Shown here: positions 7,425 through 15,511 of the stretch, in pieces
Position numbering within the stretch: position 1 is the stretch's first letter
Layout of the letters: every line of letters starts with the position of its first letter
Translations under genes and position numbers: made by a program
Source: RGIG529 sp963929765
Lineage (GTDB): Bacteria > Bacillota > Clostridia > Oscillospirales > Oscillospiraceae
Length of the DNA: 32,686 bases
Reading direction: 5' to 3'
Assembly (NCBI GenBank): GCA_963929765.1
Contig: CAWVKD010000058.1
Location: forward strand, 1 to 32,686
The notes under the pieces: model-generated
Seen by the model: the letters and a program-made list of their open reading frames with translations, nothing else
Databases searched by the model: none
Told to the model about the DNA's origin: nothing

Positions 7425-7976
7425 ATGGCGAATCGTGTTTATAATGGACGAGGAGCAATGAGTCATGTGAGAAAAATGACATTAACCGCATTGCTGATTG
7501 CACTTTCGATGGTCATTTTACTCATCAGTTCCTATGTTCCTTCAGGACGAATGGGCATTGTAGCTATAGCAGGGTTGCTTCCAGCGGCAGCTGTTGTCAG
7601 CGCCGGTTTGGGCGCTGGGTTTTTCTGCTATGTGGGTACAGGACTGCTGGCATTTTTCCTTCTTCCAGCAAAAGAATGTGTGTTGCTATACGCTTTGTTA
7701 TTTGGTCACTACCCCATGCTGAAAAGTCTGATCGAAAGAATGCGGAAACCGATTTTGGAATGGTGTTGTAAACTTGTGTTGTTCAACACACTTTTAAGTA
7801 TTTTGTATTTTGTTTTCCGTGTATTGTTCTTATCAGCTATTCCAGAAGCTTGGGCACAGACAGCGATTATCTATATTGGAGGAAATGTTGCATTTATCTT
7901 ATATGATCTTTGTTTTTCCCAGCTGATAGGGTGGTACATAAGACATATTGACCGTTTCATTCGAAAATCGTCATGA
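7425..7976 (+). CDS. Small multi-pass membrane protein, unknown function
   Basis: This 183-residue hydrophobic protein has about five or six membrane helices, from MTLTALLIALSMVILLIS to a last helix ending near LIGWYIRHIDRF. The N-terminal pattern (LTLTALLIALSMV..., then a glycine/alanine-rich helix AIAGLLPAAAVVSAGLGAG) resembles substrate-binding S components of ECF transporters and related small membrane proteins. No ATPase or ECF-T gene is nearby, so I leave function open. ATG 7425 is used, 2 nt after the J-protein stop with GAGGG at 7413-7417. An alternative start is ATG 7458 with a very close AGGAG. It appears to be the last gene of the cdaA transcript. The 63 nt before yicC show no clear terminator. 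Confidence 0.7.
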   Translation: MANRVYNGRGAMSHVRKMTLTALLIALSMVILLISSYVPSGRMGIVAIAGLLPAAAVVSAGLGAGFFCYVGTGLLAFFLLPAKECVLLYALLFGHYPMLKSLIERMRKPILEWCCKLVLFNTLLSILYFVFRVLFLSAIPEAWAQTAIIYIGGNVAFILYDLCFSQLIGWYIRHIDRFIRKSS

Positions 7977-8039
7977 AGATAAAATAGAAACAGATCCAAA
8001 AGGAAAGAACAAGAGAATGTTGGAAAGGGGTATCCCTAC

Positions 8040-8918
8040 GTGATTTACAGTATGACAGGATATGGAAGGGCAGAAGCGATCTTGCACGGTCGTGCAATTA
8101 CTGTGGAATTGCGCTCTGTGAACAATCGATATTTAGACTGCACAGTCAAGATGCCAAAAGTATATCTATTTGTAGAAGAGGCTCTCAAGACCCAGGTGCA
8201 AAAAGACATTTCACGGGGAAAAGTAGATGTTTATCTCACAGTTGACCAGAAGGGAATGGAAGATGTTACAATTTCATTAAATCGTCCGGTAGCTGAGGGA
8301 TATTATCAGGCGCTTCGGGCGTTAGGCGAGACCTTTGATTTGAAACAGGATATTTCCGTATCCACATTATCACGCTTTTCAGACATCTTTGTGGTAGAAA
8401 AAGTACCTCAGAATATGGAAGAAATAGCAGAAGATTTAAAATGTGTCTTGGCAACAGCATTGAAGAGCCATACAGAGATGAGAGCTAGGGAAGGACAGCG
8501 TTTAGCTGATGATATAAGAGAAAGGTTGCGGACACTTTCTCAATTAGTAGACAAAGCAGAAATCCGATCTCCTCAGACGGTATCTGAATATCGATTTAAG
8601 CTAGAACAACGCATGAAAGAGATGCTGGAGCACATAGAAATAGAAGAATCCCGTCTATTGACAGAAGCGGCCCTTTTTGCAGATAAGATAGCAGTTAACG
8701 AAGAAATTGTTCGGCTACGTAGCCACATAGAGCAAGTTTCTGACCAGTTAAATGCTTCTGGTCCCATAGGCCGCAAGTTGGATTTTTTGATGCAGGAACT
8801 CAATCGTGAAGCCAATACAATGGGTTCAAAAGGAAATGACGTAGAGATGTCTCGCATTGTAGTAGATATGAAAGCAGAGATTGAAAAAATGCGGGAACAA
8901 GTACAGAACATTGAATAG
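8040..8918 (+). CDS. yicC: YicC family endoribonuclease
   Basis: The 292-residue protein starts with the family signature MIYSMTGYGRAE and has the conserved VELRSVNNRYLD. The C-terminal part is the DUF1732 region (ESRLLTEAALFADKIAVNEEIVRLRSHIEQV and LMQELNREANTMGSK...), which carries the acidic and basic residues of the proposed nuclease site. YicC of Escherichia coli is an endoribonuclease that affects RNA stability. The start is GTG at 8040 with GGAAAGGGG (8022-8030), and the SMTGYG context makes this start clear. It sits directly before remA and gmk, the conserved Firmicutes order. Confidence 0.92.
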   Translation: MIYSMTGYGRAEAILHGRAITVELRSVNNRYLDCTVKMPKVYLFVEEALKTQVQKDISRGKVDVYLTVDQKGMEDVTISLNRPVAEGYYQALRALGETFDLKQDISVSTLSRFSDIFVVEKVPQNMEEIAEDLKCVLATALKSHTEMRAREGQRLADDIRERLRTLSQLVDKAEIRSPQTVSEYRFKLEQRMKEMLEHIEIEESRLLTEAALFADKIAVNEEIVRLRSHIEQVSDQLNASGPIGRKLDFLMQELNREANTMGSKGNDVEMSRIVVDMKAEIEKMREQVQNIE

Positions 8919-8941
8919 ATTGAATAGGAGGATTCAAGCCG

Positions 8942-9202
8942 TTGAAACTCATCAATATAGGTTTTGGGAATATGATATCCGCCAATCGGCTCATTGCGCT
9001 TGTCAGTCCAGAATCGGCGCCAATCAAACGATTGATCCAAGAGGCAAGAGATGGAGGCAGACTCATTGACGCCACATATGGTAGACGAACACGTGCTGTT
9101 ATTATTATGGATAGTGATCATGTGATTTTATCTGCCGTACAACCAGAAACTGTTGCAGGCCGTCTGGTGAGCCGTCATGAGAGCAACGAAGAAGACGCAT
9201 GA
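8942..9202 (+). CDS. remA: Extracellular matrix regulator RemA (DUF370)
   Basis: The 86-residue protein matches RemA throughout: the start MKLINIGFGNMISANRLIA, the central basic ATYGRRTRAVIIMD, and the end SAVQPETVAGR. In Bacillus subtilis RemA is a ring-forming DNA-binding protein that activates matrix and osmoprotection operons. It is widespread in Clostridia, where its targets are less known. The start is TTG at 8942, with a perfect AGGAGGA (8926-8932) at 9 nt. The gene is wedged between yicC and gmk, as in many Firmicutes. Confidence 0.93.
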   Translation: MKLINIGFGNMISANRLIALVSPESAPIKRLIQEARDGGRLIDATYGRRTRAVIIMDSDHVILSAVQPETVAGRLVSRHESNEEDA

Positions 9203-9224
9203 GAACCAGGGGGGAGAGCTTGTT

Positions 9225-9827
9225 TTGAAAAACAAAAAAGGGTTGCTTTTTATATTGTCTGGTCCATCCGGAGCAGGAAAGAGCACGGTTATTCGAGAGG
9301 TTTTGCGCCGTAATCCGGCGCTGTATTTTTCCATTTCTTGTACCACCCGTGAGCCAAGGCCTCAGGAAGAAGATGGTACCCACTATTTTTTCATCGATCA
9401 TGGTGCATTTCAAGAAATGATCGAAAGAGATGAATTTTTGGAATATGCCGAATATGTAGGAAACTATTATGGAACCCCTCTTCCGCAGATCCAGTCTCGT
9501 TTGGAGGCAGGGATTGATGTTTTACTGGATATTGAAATTCAAGGGGCTATGCGTGTCAAAGAGAAGATACCAGAATCTGTCAGTCTCTTTTTGATACCAC
9601 CGTCTTTTGAAGAATTGGAGCGCAGATTGCGGAATCGAAATACTGATCTGGAAGAAAAAATTTTAAACCGCTTGGAAACGGCCCACAGGGAGTATCAAAA
9701 CATACCGTTGTATGATTATGTTGTAATTAACCATACTGTAGAAGATGCGGTACTTGAAATAGAATCCATTTTAACGGCAGAACATTGTCGAACCATTCAT
9801 CGTATGCAGCTGATTGAGGAGGAATGA
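9225..9827 (+). CDS. gmk: Guanylate kinase
   Basis: The enzyme phosphorylates GMP to GDP in purine metabolism. The P-loop GPSGAGKST is at residues 13-21 of the form starting at TTG 9225, followed by the GMP-binding SISCTTREPRPQEEDGTHYFF and DVLLDIEIQGAM. Two starts compete. TTG 9225 has GGGGGGAG (9209-9216) at 8 nt and gives the usual 200 residues. ATG 9177 lies within remA, gives 216 residues and has only a weak GGTGAG upstream. I prefer TTG. Its stop overlaps the ribosome-site region of rpoZ. Confidence 0.93.
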   Translation: MKNKKGLLFILSGPSGAGKSTVIREVLRRNPALYFSISCTTREPRPQEEDGTHYFFIDHGAFQEMIERDEFLEYAEYVGNYYGTPLPQIQSRLEAGIDVLLDIEIQGAMRVKEKIPESVSLFLIPPSFEELERRLRNRNTDLEEKILNRLETAHREYQNIPLYDYVVINHTVEDAVLEIESILTAEHCRTIHRMQLIEEE

Positions 9828-9829
9828 AA

Positions 9830-10120
9830 ATGCTTTATCCGTCTATGAAGACATTATTAAAAGACATTGGAAATCGCTATCTTTTGGTTAATGTGGTAGC
9901 AAGACGCGCCCGTGAAATAGCAGAAGAAGCGGAAGAAAAAGGAGAGCCTTTGGACGATAAGCCTGTCACATTAGCCATTGAAGAGATTGCAGATGGTCAG
10001 TTAACGATTACACCGAGACAAAAGGTAGAAGATTTAACGGAAGATTCGGCAGAAGAACAGGAAGAGCTTTTTACAGAGGAAATACAGGAAGAACCGGAAG
10101 AAGGAACGACCGAACTGTAA
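9830..10120 (+). CDS. rpoZ: RNA polymerase omega subunit
   Basis: This 96-residue protein begins MLYPSMKTLLKDIGNRYLLVNVVARRAREI, the typical omega start and the helix that holds the beta' subunit. A conserved KPVTLAIEEIADGQLTI follows. The C-terminus is a strongly acidic tail (EDLTEDSAEEQEELFTEEIQEEPEE), longer than in Escherichia coli. ATG 9830 is chosen over ATG 9824 because the AGGAGG at 9817-9822 is 7 nt from the former and touches the latter. A hairpin terminator candidate follows at 10156. Confidence 0.92.
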   Translation: MLYPSMKTLLKDIGNRYLLVNVVARRAREIAEEAEEKGEPLDDKPVTLAIEEIADGQLTITPRQKVEDLTEDSAEEQEELFTEEIQEEPEEGTTEL

Positions 10121-10155
10121 CGGAAAGGAAGCAGAAGATTCGAAAGATCATTTGG

Positions 10156-10194
10156 TATATGCAACGCATTGTGCCGTTGCATATATTTGCTTTT
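10156..10194 (+). terminator. Hairpin with interrupted T-tract between rpoZ and priA
   Basis: TATATGCAACG (10156-10166) and CGTTGCATATA (10175-10185) are a perfect 11-bp stem with an 8-nt loop, followed by TTTGCTTTT. This has the form of a weak intrinsic terminator. Only about 15 nt separate the T-tract from the priA start, which leaves no room for a priA promoter after it. It may therefore work as a leaky attenuator inside the operon. Confidence 0.6.
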
Positions 10195-10209
10195 CGGGGA
10201 TAGGAGGAA

Positions 10210-12684
10210 ATGCCTTTGGGGTATCCATTGGTGGCAAAAGTAGCGGTTTCAACATCCCAATTCGCCATTGATAAACCATACAACTATTTGATTCCGGAAA
10301 TATATCAGAGACAAATTGCTGTAGGAATGCGTGTTATGGTTCCGTTTGGCCTGGGAAACCACAAAAAAGAAGGGATGATCCTGGCTTTACATCAGGAGAG
10401 TGCCCAATGTTCTCTAAAAGCAATTTCTGCTATTTTGGATGACGAGCCAGTGCTGGATACGGATGGCATTCAACTTGCGTTATGGATGCATGACCGATAT
10501 TTCTGCACTGTATACGATGCTGTAAAAGCCATGCTCCCAACAGGACTCTGGTTTTCACTGCAGGAAGAGTATGAAGTTATTATGGCAAAAGAAGAGGCAT
10601 ATCAAGTAGCAGGAGCATCATCTATAGCAGTCCAAATCTTAGATGTATTGTTTGCGCAGGGAGGAAAAGCTTCGTTTCAAACCATACGTATGGCCTTAAA
10701 TTCAGTATCCTTATCTACCGTATTGCGAAAATTGATTCAGAATGGTGTTTTGCGTATTGATACCCGGTCTTCTCGCCACATAAAAGATCAGATGATAGGT
10801 GTCCTTCACCTTTCTTTTCCGGCAGATGAGGCGATGGCAAAAATAAAAGCCAGGAAAAGGCGTGCACCAGCACAATGTGGGGTGATTCAGTTTTTATCCC
10901 GGGTTTCAGAAGCAACCATGCGAGAAGTCCATTATTTTACAGGTGTTTCTTTCAGCACTTTAAAAGGTATGGTAAAATCCGGGATCTTAACGCTAGAATA
11001 CCGGGAAACCTTTCGGCGGCCGGATTATGGGCCGCAAAAAGAAGCGGGACCCATTCATCTCAATGACGCTCAAAGGGAGGCATTTGAAGGCCTTCGCTCT
11101 CTTTGTCATTCTAATACAGCAGCGGCAGCTCTTTTATATGGTGTAACAGGCAGTGGAAAAACGTTGGTCTATTTGAAGTTGTTGCAGGATACCATTTTAC
11201 GTGGGAAAAGCGCCATGTTGCTTGTACCTGAAATTGCATTGACACCCCAGCTTTTGCAACTGGTCTCTGCCTATTTTGGGAATCGGGTAGCAGTGCTGCA
11301 TAGTTCCCTGCGTCCAAGTGAGCGATATGATGAATGGAAACGAATCCGCAGTGGAAGGGCAGATATTGTCGTTGGAACGAGGTCTGCTGTTTTTGCTCCA
11401 TTGCGTCATCTGGGACTTATCATTTTAGATGAAGAACAGGAACCTACTTATCAATCGGAGCAAACGCCCAGATATCACACCAGAGAGATTGCAAAGTTTC
11501 GTTGTGTCCGTGCCAATGCGCTCCTTCTACTGGGCTCGGCTACTCCTTCTGTTGAAAGCTATTATTACGCTCAAAATGGGATATACCATCTATTTACGCT
11601 GCCCATGCGATACCATCATGCAGAGATGCCCCGTGTTTTTATTGCAGATATGAGACAAGAATTGGAAGCTGGGAATGGAGGAACCATAGGGACCGTTTTG
11701 CGAAAGGAGCTGGAACAAAACATCAGCCACGGCCAACAGAGTATCTTGTATCTCAACCGGCGGGGGAACAGTCAAATGGTAACATGTGGAGAGTGTGGTA
11801 CAGCGCCATCCTGCCCCCATTGCAGTGTCTATTTGACTTACCATTCCACCAATGGGAGACTGATGTGCCATCACTGTGGTTACTCAGAGCCCTTACCTAG
11901 CACTTGCCCGGCCTGTGGCGGCCATTTGAAGTTTATAGGAGCTGGAACACAAAAAGTGCAGGAAGAGCTGGAGATGCTGTTTCCAGGAATTGAGATACTG
12001 CGGATGGATACCGATACCGTATCTGCAACCGGTTCTCATAGGGCTCTTTTGGAACGTTTTGTCTCCCGAAAAGTTCCCATTTTGCTTGGGACGCAGATGG
12101 TAGCGAAAGGGCTGGATTTTGCCTCTGTTACTTTGGTAGGTGTCATTTCAGCTGATCTTTCTCTTTATATAGACGATTTTCGGGCCAGTGAACGCACCTT
12201 TTCTCTTTTAACCCAGGTCATTGGGCGTGCAGGGCGTGGCCAGATGAAAGGGCGTGCTGTGATTCAAACATACACGCCTGAAAACGAAGTCATTTTGTGT
12301 GCGGCAAAGCAAGACTACGACTCATTTTATGGTTCTGAAATTGCTCTGCGAAAATGGAGAGATTGTCCTCCTTTTTGCGATTTATTCACTTTATCTTTTT
12401 CGGGTACCGATGAGCAGCGTGTCATTAAAGTGTGTGAGCATGTACAAAAAGGACTGGAAATGACTTTTTCACAAGAGGAATGGAGGCAATATCATCCCAA
12501 GCTCTGGGGCCCAGCACCGGCGTATCTGGTGAAACTAAAAGATCGTTATCGGTATAGGCTGACCATTGCTTGCCAGAATAAGGAACCCATTCGAAGACTT
12601 CTGGCCGGCGTTTATCGCACTGTTCAATCGTCTCAAATGAGCAGAGGGGTTGCTCTTTTTATTGAGATCAACGGATTGGATTAA
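10210..12684 (+). CDS. priA: Primosomal protein N' (PriA helicase)
   Basis: PriA recognises stalled forks and reloads the replicative helicase. The 824-residue protein has an N-terminal DNA-binding part (VAKVAVSTSQFAIDKPYNYLIP). A superfamily 2 helicase core has Walker A GVTGSGKT, the DEAH-like box DEEQ at 407-410, GSATPS, and the late motifs GTQMVAKGLDF and QVIGRAGR. Eight zinc-binding cysteines lie between the helicase lobes (CGECGTAPSCPHC ... CHHCGYSEPLPSTCPACG). The fourth position of motif II is Gln rather than the common His. The start is uncertain. ATG 10210 lies only 2 nt from AGGAGG (10202-10207), while TTG 10216 is at 8 nt and would remove two residues. The rpoZ-priA-def-fmt order is conserved in Firmicutes. 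Confidence 0.95.
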   Translation: MPLGYPLVAKVAVSTSQFAIDKPYNYLIPEIYQRQIAVGMRVMVPFGLGNHKKEGMILALHQESAQCSLKAISAILDDEPVLDTDGIQLALWMHDRYFCTVYDAVKAMLPTGLWFSLQEEYEVIMAKEEAYQVAGASSIAVQILDVLFAQGGKASFQTIRMALNSVSLSTVLRKLIQNGVLRIDTRSSRHIKDQMIGVLHLSFPADEAMAKIKARKRRAPAQCGVIQFLSRVSEATMREVHYFTGVSFSTLKGMVKSGILTLEYRETFRRPDYGPQKEAGPIHLNDAQREAFEGLRSLCHSNTAAAALLYGVTGSGKTLVYLKLLQDTILRGKSAMLLVPEIALTPQLLQLVSAYFGNRVAVLHSSLRPSERYDEWKRIRSGRADIVVGTRSAVFAPLRHLGLIILDEEQEPTYQSEQTPRYHTREIAKFRCVRANALLLLGSATPSVESYYYAQNGIYHLFTLPMRYHHAEMPRVFIADMRQELEAGNGGTIGTVLRKELEQNISHGQQSILYLNRRGNSQMVTCGECGTAPSCPHCSVYLTYHSTNGRLMCHHCGYSEPLPSTCPACGGHLKFIGAGTQKVQEELEMLFPGIEILRMDTDTVSATGSHRALLERFVSRKVPILLGTQMVAKGLDFASVTLVGVISADLSLYIDDFRASERTFSLLTQVIGRAGRGQMKGRAVIQTYTPENEVILCAAKQDYDSFYGSEIALRKWRDCPPFCDLFTLSFSGTDEQRVIKVCEHVQKGLEMTFSQEEWRQYHPKLWGPAPAYLVKLKDRYRYRLTIACQNKEPIRRLLAGVYRTVQSSQMSRGVALFIEINGLD

Positions 12685-12740
12685 GAGTATGATCTTTAAC
12701 ATATGGATCAAAGAAAGGGTAAGATGTAGGAGGAATCGAT

Positions 12741-13226
12741 ATGTCAGTACGAAAGATTTATGTTCAGGGAGAAGAAGTATTATCAAAAAAAGCACATGCT
12801 GTAACGAAATTCGACCACAAGCTCCATATTTTGCTTGACGATATGAAGGACACATTGATTGATGCAGACGGTGCAGGCCTTGCTGCGCCTCAAATTGGTA
12901 TTTTGCGGCGTGTGGTAGTTGTAGCTGATGGTGACACTATTATAGAGCTGGTCAACCCTGAAATCATTGCCACCCAAGGGGAACAGAATGGGTTTGAAGG
13001 GTGTTTGAGCGTACCTGGAAAGTATGGCATGGTAAAACGTCCCATGATTGTTACGGTTAAGGCACAGGATCGGAATGGATATCCTTTTACAAAGACGGGG
13101 CAAGGTCTGACGGCCCGTGCCTTTTGTCATGAAATTGATCATTTAAATGGTATGTTGTTTACAGAGCATGCCGAGCGTCTCTTCACACCAGAAGAAATTC
13201 AGCAGATGTCTGAGGAGGAAGCATGA
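12741..13226 (+). CDS. def: Peptide deformylase
   Basis: The enzyme removes the N-formyl group from new proteins and uses a bound metal. All three family motifs are present in the 161-residue product: GAGLAAPQIG near 48-57, EGCLSVPG with metal ligand C88, and HEIDHLNG with H130, catalytic E131 and H134. AGGAGGAATCGAT precedes the ATG. The stop overlaps the fmt start as ATGA, which couples removal and addition of the formyl group in one transcript. Confidence 0.96.
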   Translation: MSVRKIYVQGEEVLSKKAHAVTKFDHKLHILLDDMKDTLIDADGAGLAAPQIGILRRVVVVADGDTIIELVNPEIIATQGEQNGFEGCLSVPGKYGMVKRPMIVTVKAQDRNGYPFTKTGQGLTARAFCHEIDHLNGMLFTEHAERLFTPEEIQQMSEEEA

Positions 13227-14137
13227 GAATCCTATTTATGGGTACACCTGTATTTGCCCGTACTTCTCTGGAAGCGTTGGTAGAGAGTAAACATGAAATC
13301 ATAGGTGTCTATACACAGCCAGATAAAAAGCAAAATCGCGGTATGAAGTGGAAGCCCAGCGCGGTTAAGGAATTTGCTATGACAAAAAAGATTCCAGTCT
13401 TTACCCCTGTTACATTGCGGGCAGAGGAAGAAACAGAACGTATTCAAGGGATGAAGCCAGATTTAATTGTGGTTGCAGCATATGGAAATCTTTTGCCAGA
13501 GTCCATTTTGTCGATTCCTCCTTATGGTTGTATCAACGTCCATTCTTCGCTGTTGCCGAAATACCGTGGAGCTGCTCCAATCCAGTGGGCGATTCTGAAT
13601 GGAGAGAAAGAGACAGGCGTTACCATTATGCATATGGTGAAACAATTAGACGCAGGAGACATGATTCAACAAGAAGCGACTGCAATTGGCGTGAATGAAA
13701 CAGCAGAAGAGCTGCATGATCGACTGATGAAGATGGGAGCAGATTTGTTAATCAGAACCATTTCAGCCATAGAAGCGGGTACAGCAACCCGGACCAAGCA
13801 GGAAGATGCAAAATCTTCTTATGCACCTATGTTAACAAGGGAACTATCTCCTATGGATTTTTCCCGTCCTGCGGCTGCGCTCCATAACCAGGTGCGTGGA
13901 TTGTATCCATGGCCCTCTGCAACGGCGATACTAGGGAACAAAAAGTTGAAGATTTTGCAGTCTCGTTTGACAGGAGAACATACGGAGCAGATGCCGGGGG
14001 AAATCGTATGCGCTGATCAAGAAGGTATTCGGATAGCCTGTGGAAACGGAAGTATCCTGCTCATTACAAGAGTACAGGCAGAGGGCGGGAAGAAAATGAG
14101 CGCTGCTGACTATCTGCGTGGCCATGCGCTTCAGTAA
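13223..14137 (+). CDS. fmt: Methionyl-tRNA formyltransferase
   Basis: Fmt formylates initiator Met-tRNA with 10-formyltetrahydrofolate. The 304-residue protein has the transformylase core with N105 and H107 in NVHSSLLPKYRGAAPI and the conserved aspartate of KQLDAGDMI. The C-terminal oligonucleotide-binding domain starts near residue 205 (REDLSPMDFS-like RELSPMDFSRPA). It overlaps def by 4 bp. The 45 nt before rsmB have no visible terminator, so transcription probably continues. Confidence 0.96.
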   Translation: MRILFMGTPVFARTSLEALVESKHEIIGVYTQPDKKQNRGMKWKPSAVKEFAMTKKIPVFTPVTLRAEEETERIQGMKPDLIVVAAYGNLLPESILSIPPYGCINVHSSLLPKYRGAAPIQWAILNGEKETGVTIMHMVKQLDAGDMIQQEATAIGVNETAEELHDRLMKMGADLLIRTISAIEAGTATRTKQEDAKSSYAPMLTRELSPMDFSRPAAALHNQVRGLYPWPSATAILGNKKLKILQSRLTGEHTEQMPGEIVCADQEGIRIACGNGSILLITRVQAEGGKKMSAADYLRGHALQ

Positions 14138-14182
14138 TGCATTTCCCGGGAAAAGGGACCAAAGACGAAAGGAAGAAACAAG

Positions 14183-15511
14183 ATGAAAACCGCCCGTGAA
14201 ATTGCTTTATTAACACTTTCTGCCTGCTCAAAAGAAGGGGCATGGGCAGGTGCATATCTCAACAGTGCTATTCGTCGGGAAGGACTGGATTCAAGAGAAG
14301 GGGCATTAGCCCTTCGCCTATGCTATGGTGTATTGCAAAATCGCCTGTTATGCGATTTTTACCTTTCTCATTTTTGCACGACTCCCTTGAAAAAACTGGA
14401 AGACCATGTGTTAAACACCTTGCGTATGGGTCTTTATCAATTGCTTTTTTTAGACAAAATTCCAAACAGTGCTGCAGTCAATGAATCTGTCAAATTGGCA
14501 AAGAAATATGGGAAGAATCCTCGTTCTTCTGGGCTTGTCAATGCTGTATTGCGGGCAGTCATTCGGAATCAACAAAATCTCCCTTCCGTGCCTGAGAAAG
14601 ATCCGGCAGAACGTTTGTCTATTCAGTATAGCCACCCTCAATGGCTTGTAAAGGAATTATGCGAAATACTGACAGAAAAAGACACAGAAAGGTTTTTAAA
14701 AGCCAATAATACAGAGGCTCCAGTAACCCTTCAGATCAATCCGCTCAAGACCAGTTTACAAGCTGTCCAAGAGAACTGGGAAGGTCCGGGCAACCTCACC
14801 GTCCACAAATGGCTGCCCGATTGCCTCCAAGTGGATCATGGCGGCGATCTGGAAAAAGTGAAAGGCTGGAGCGAAGGGCAGTTTTGGGTGCAAGACCCTG
14901 CCGCTAAATTGGCTGTTATGGCTGCTGGGCCTCAAAAAGGATGGCGTGTGTTGGATGCCTGTTCAGCGCCAGGAGGAAAATCGTTTGCTGCTGCTGCCCT
15001 GATGGAAAACGAAGGCTCCATTCATGCTTGTGACATTCACCAGCGCAAATTGTCTCTCGTAGAAAAAGGAGCAGCGCGTTTGGGATTCACTTGTATCCAG
15101 ACAGAAATACAGGATGCTGGAACACGGAGAGGAGAATGGGAAGGGCAATTTGATCTTGTCATTGCAGACCTTCCTTGTTCTGGCATGGGTGTGATTCGCA
15201 AAAAGCCGGATATCCGGTATCATGCACCAGACTCCATGAAACGATTACCAGAGATACAGAAACGTCTTTTAAACAATCTCAGCCATTATGTAAAACCGGG
15301 GGGTATTCTGCTCTATTCCACTTGTACCATTCTGAAAAGAGAGAATGAAGAAGTGGTTGCTTCTTTTCTAACAGATCGGAGAGATTTTTCTCTTGAGGCA
15401 TTTTCACTTCCGTGTCCTTTGGGCAATGCATCAGGAGGAATGCTCACCTTATGGCCGCAGATACAAGGGACAGATGGCTTTTTCATTGCGCGTATGAGGA
15501 GAGAGAAATAA
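14183..15511 (+). CDS. rsmB: 16S rRNA (cytosine-967-C5)-methyltransferase RsmB
   Basis: The 442-residue protein has an N-terminal NusB-like RNA-binding domain (about 1-140, including ALRLCYGVLQNR and LRMGLYQLLFLDKIP) and a C-terminal Rossmann methyltransferase domain. The S-adenosylmethionine site is DACSAPGGKS. The two cysteines of m5C enzymes are C332 in DLPCSG and the probable nucleophile C381 in YSTCT. GAAAGGAAG precedes the ATG. The stop codon directly abuts the rlmN ATG. Confidence 0.94.
   Translation: MKTAREIALLTLSACSKEGAWAGAYLNSAIRREGLDSREGALALRLCYGVLQNRLLCDFYLSHFCTTPLKKLEDHVLNTLRMGLYQLLFLDKIPNSAAVNESVKLAKKYGKNPRSSGLVNAVLRAVIRNQQNLPSVPEKDPAERLSIQYSHPQWLVKELCEILTEKDTERFLKANNTEAPVTLQINPLKTSLQAVQENWEGPGNLTVHKWLPDCLQVDHGGDLEKVKGWSEGQFWVQDPAAKLAVMAAGPQKGWRVLDACSAPGGKSFAAAALMENEGSIHACDIHQRKLSLVEKGAARLGFTCIQTEIQDAGTRRGEWEGQFDLVIADLPCSGMGVIRKKPDIRYHAPDSMKRLPEIQKRLLNNLSHYVKPGGILLYSTCTILKRENEEVVASFLTDRRDFSLEAFSLPCPLGNASGGMLTLWPQIQGTDGFFIARMRREK

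Noticed and set aside
8573..9121. 182-residue minus-strand ORF across yicC and remA
   Set aside because: Ser/Arg/Ile-rich shadow translation of the real genes; no family features and no ribosome site that stands out.
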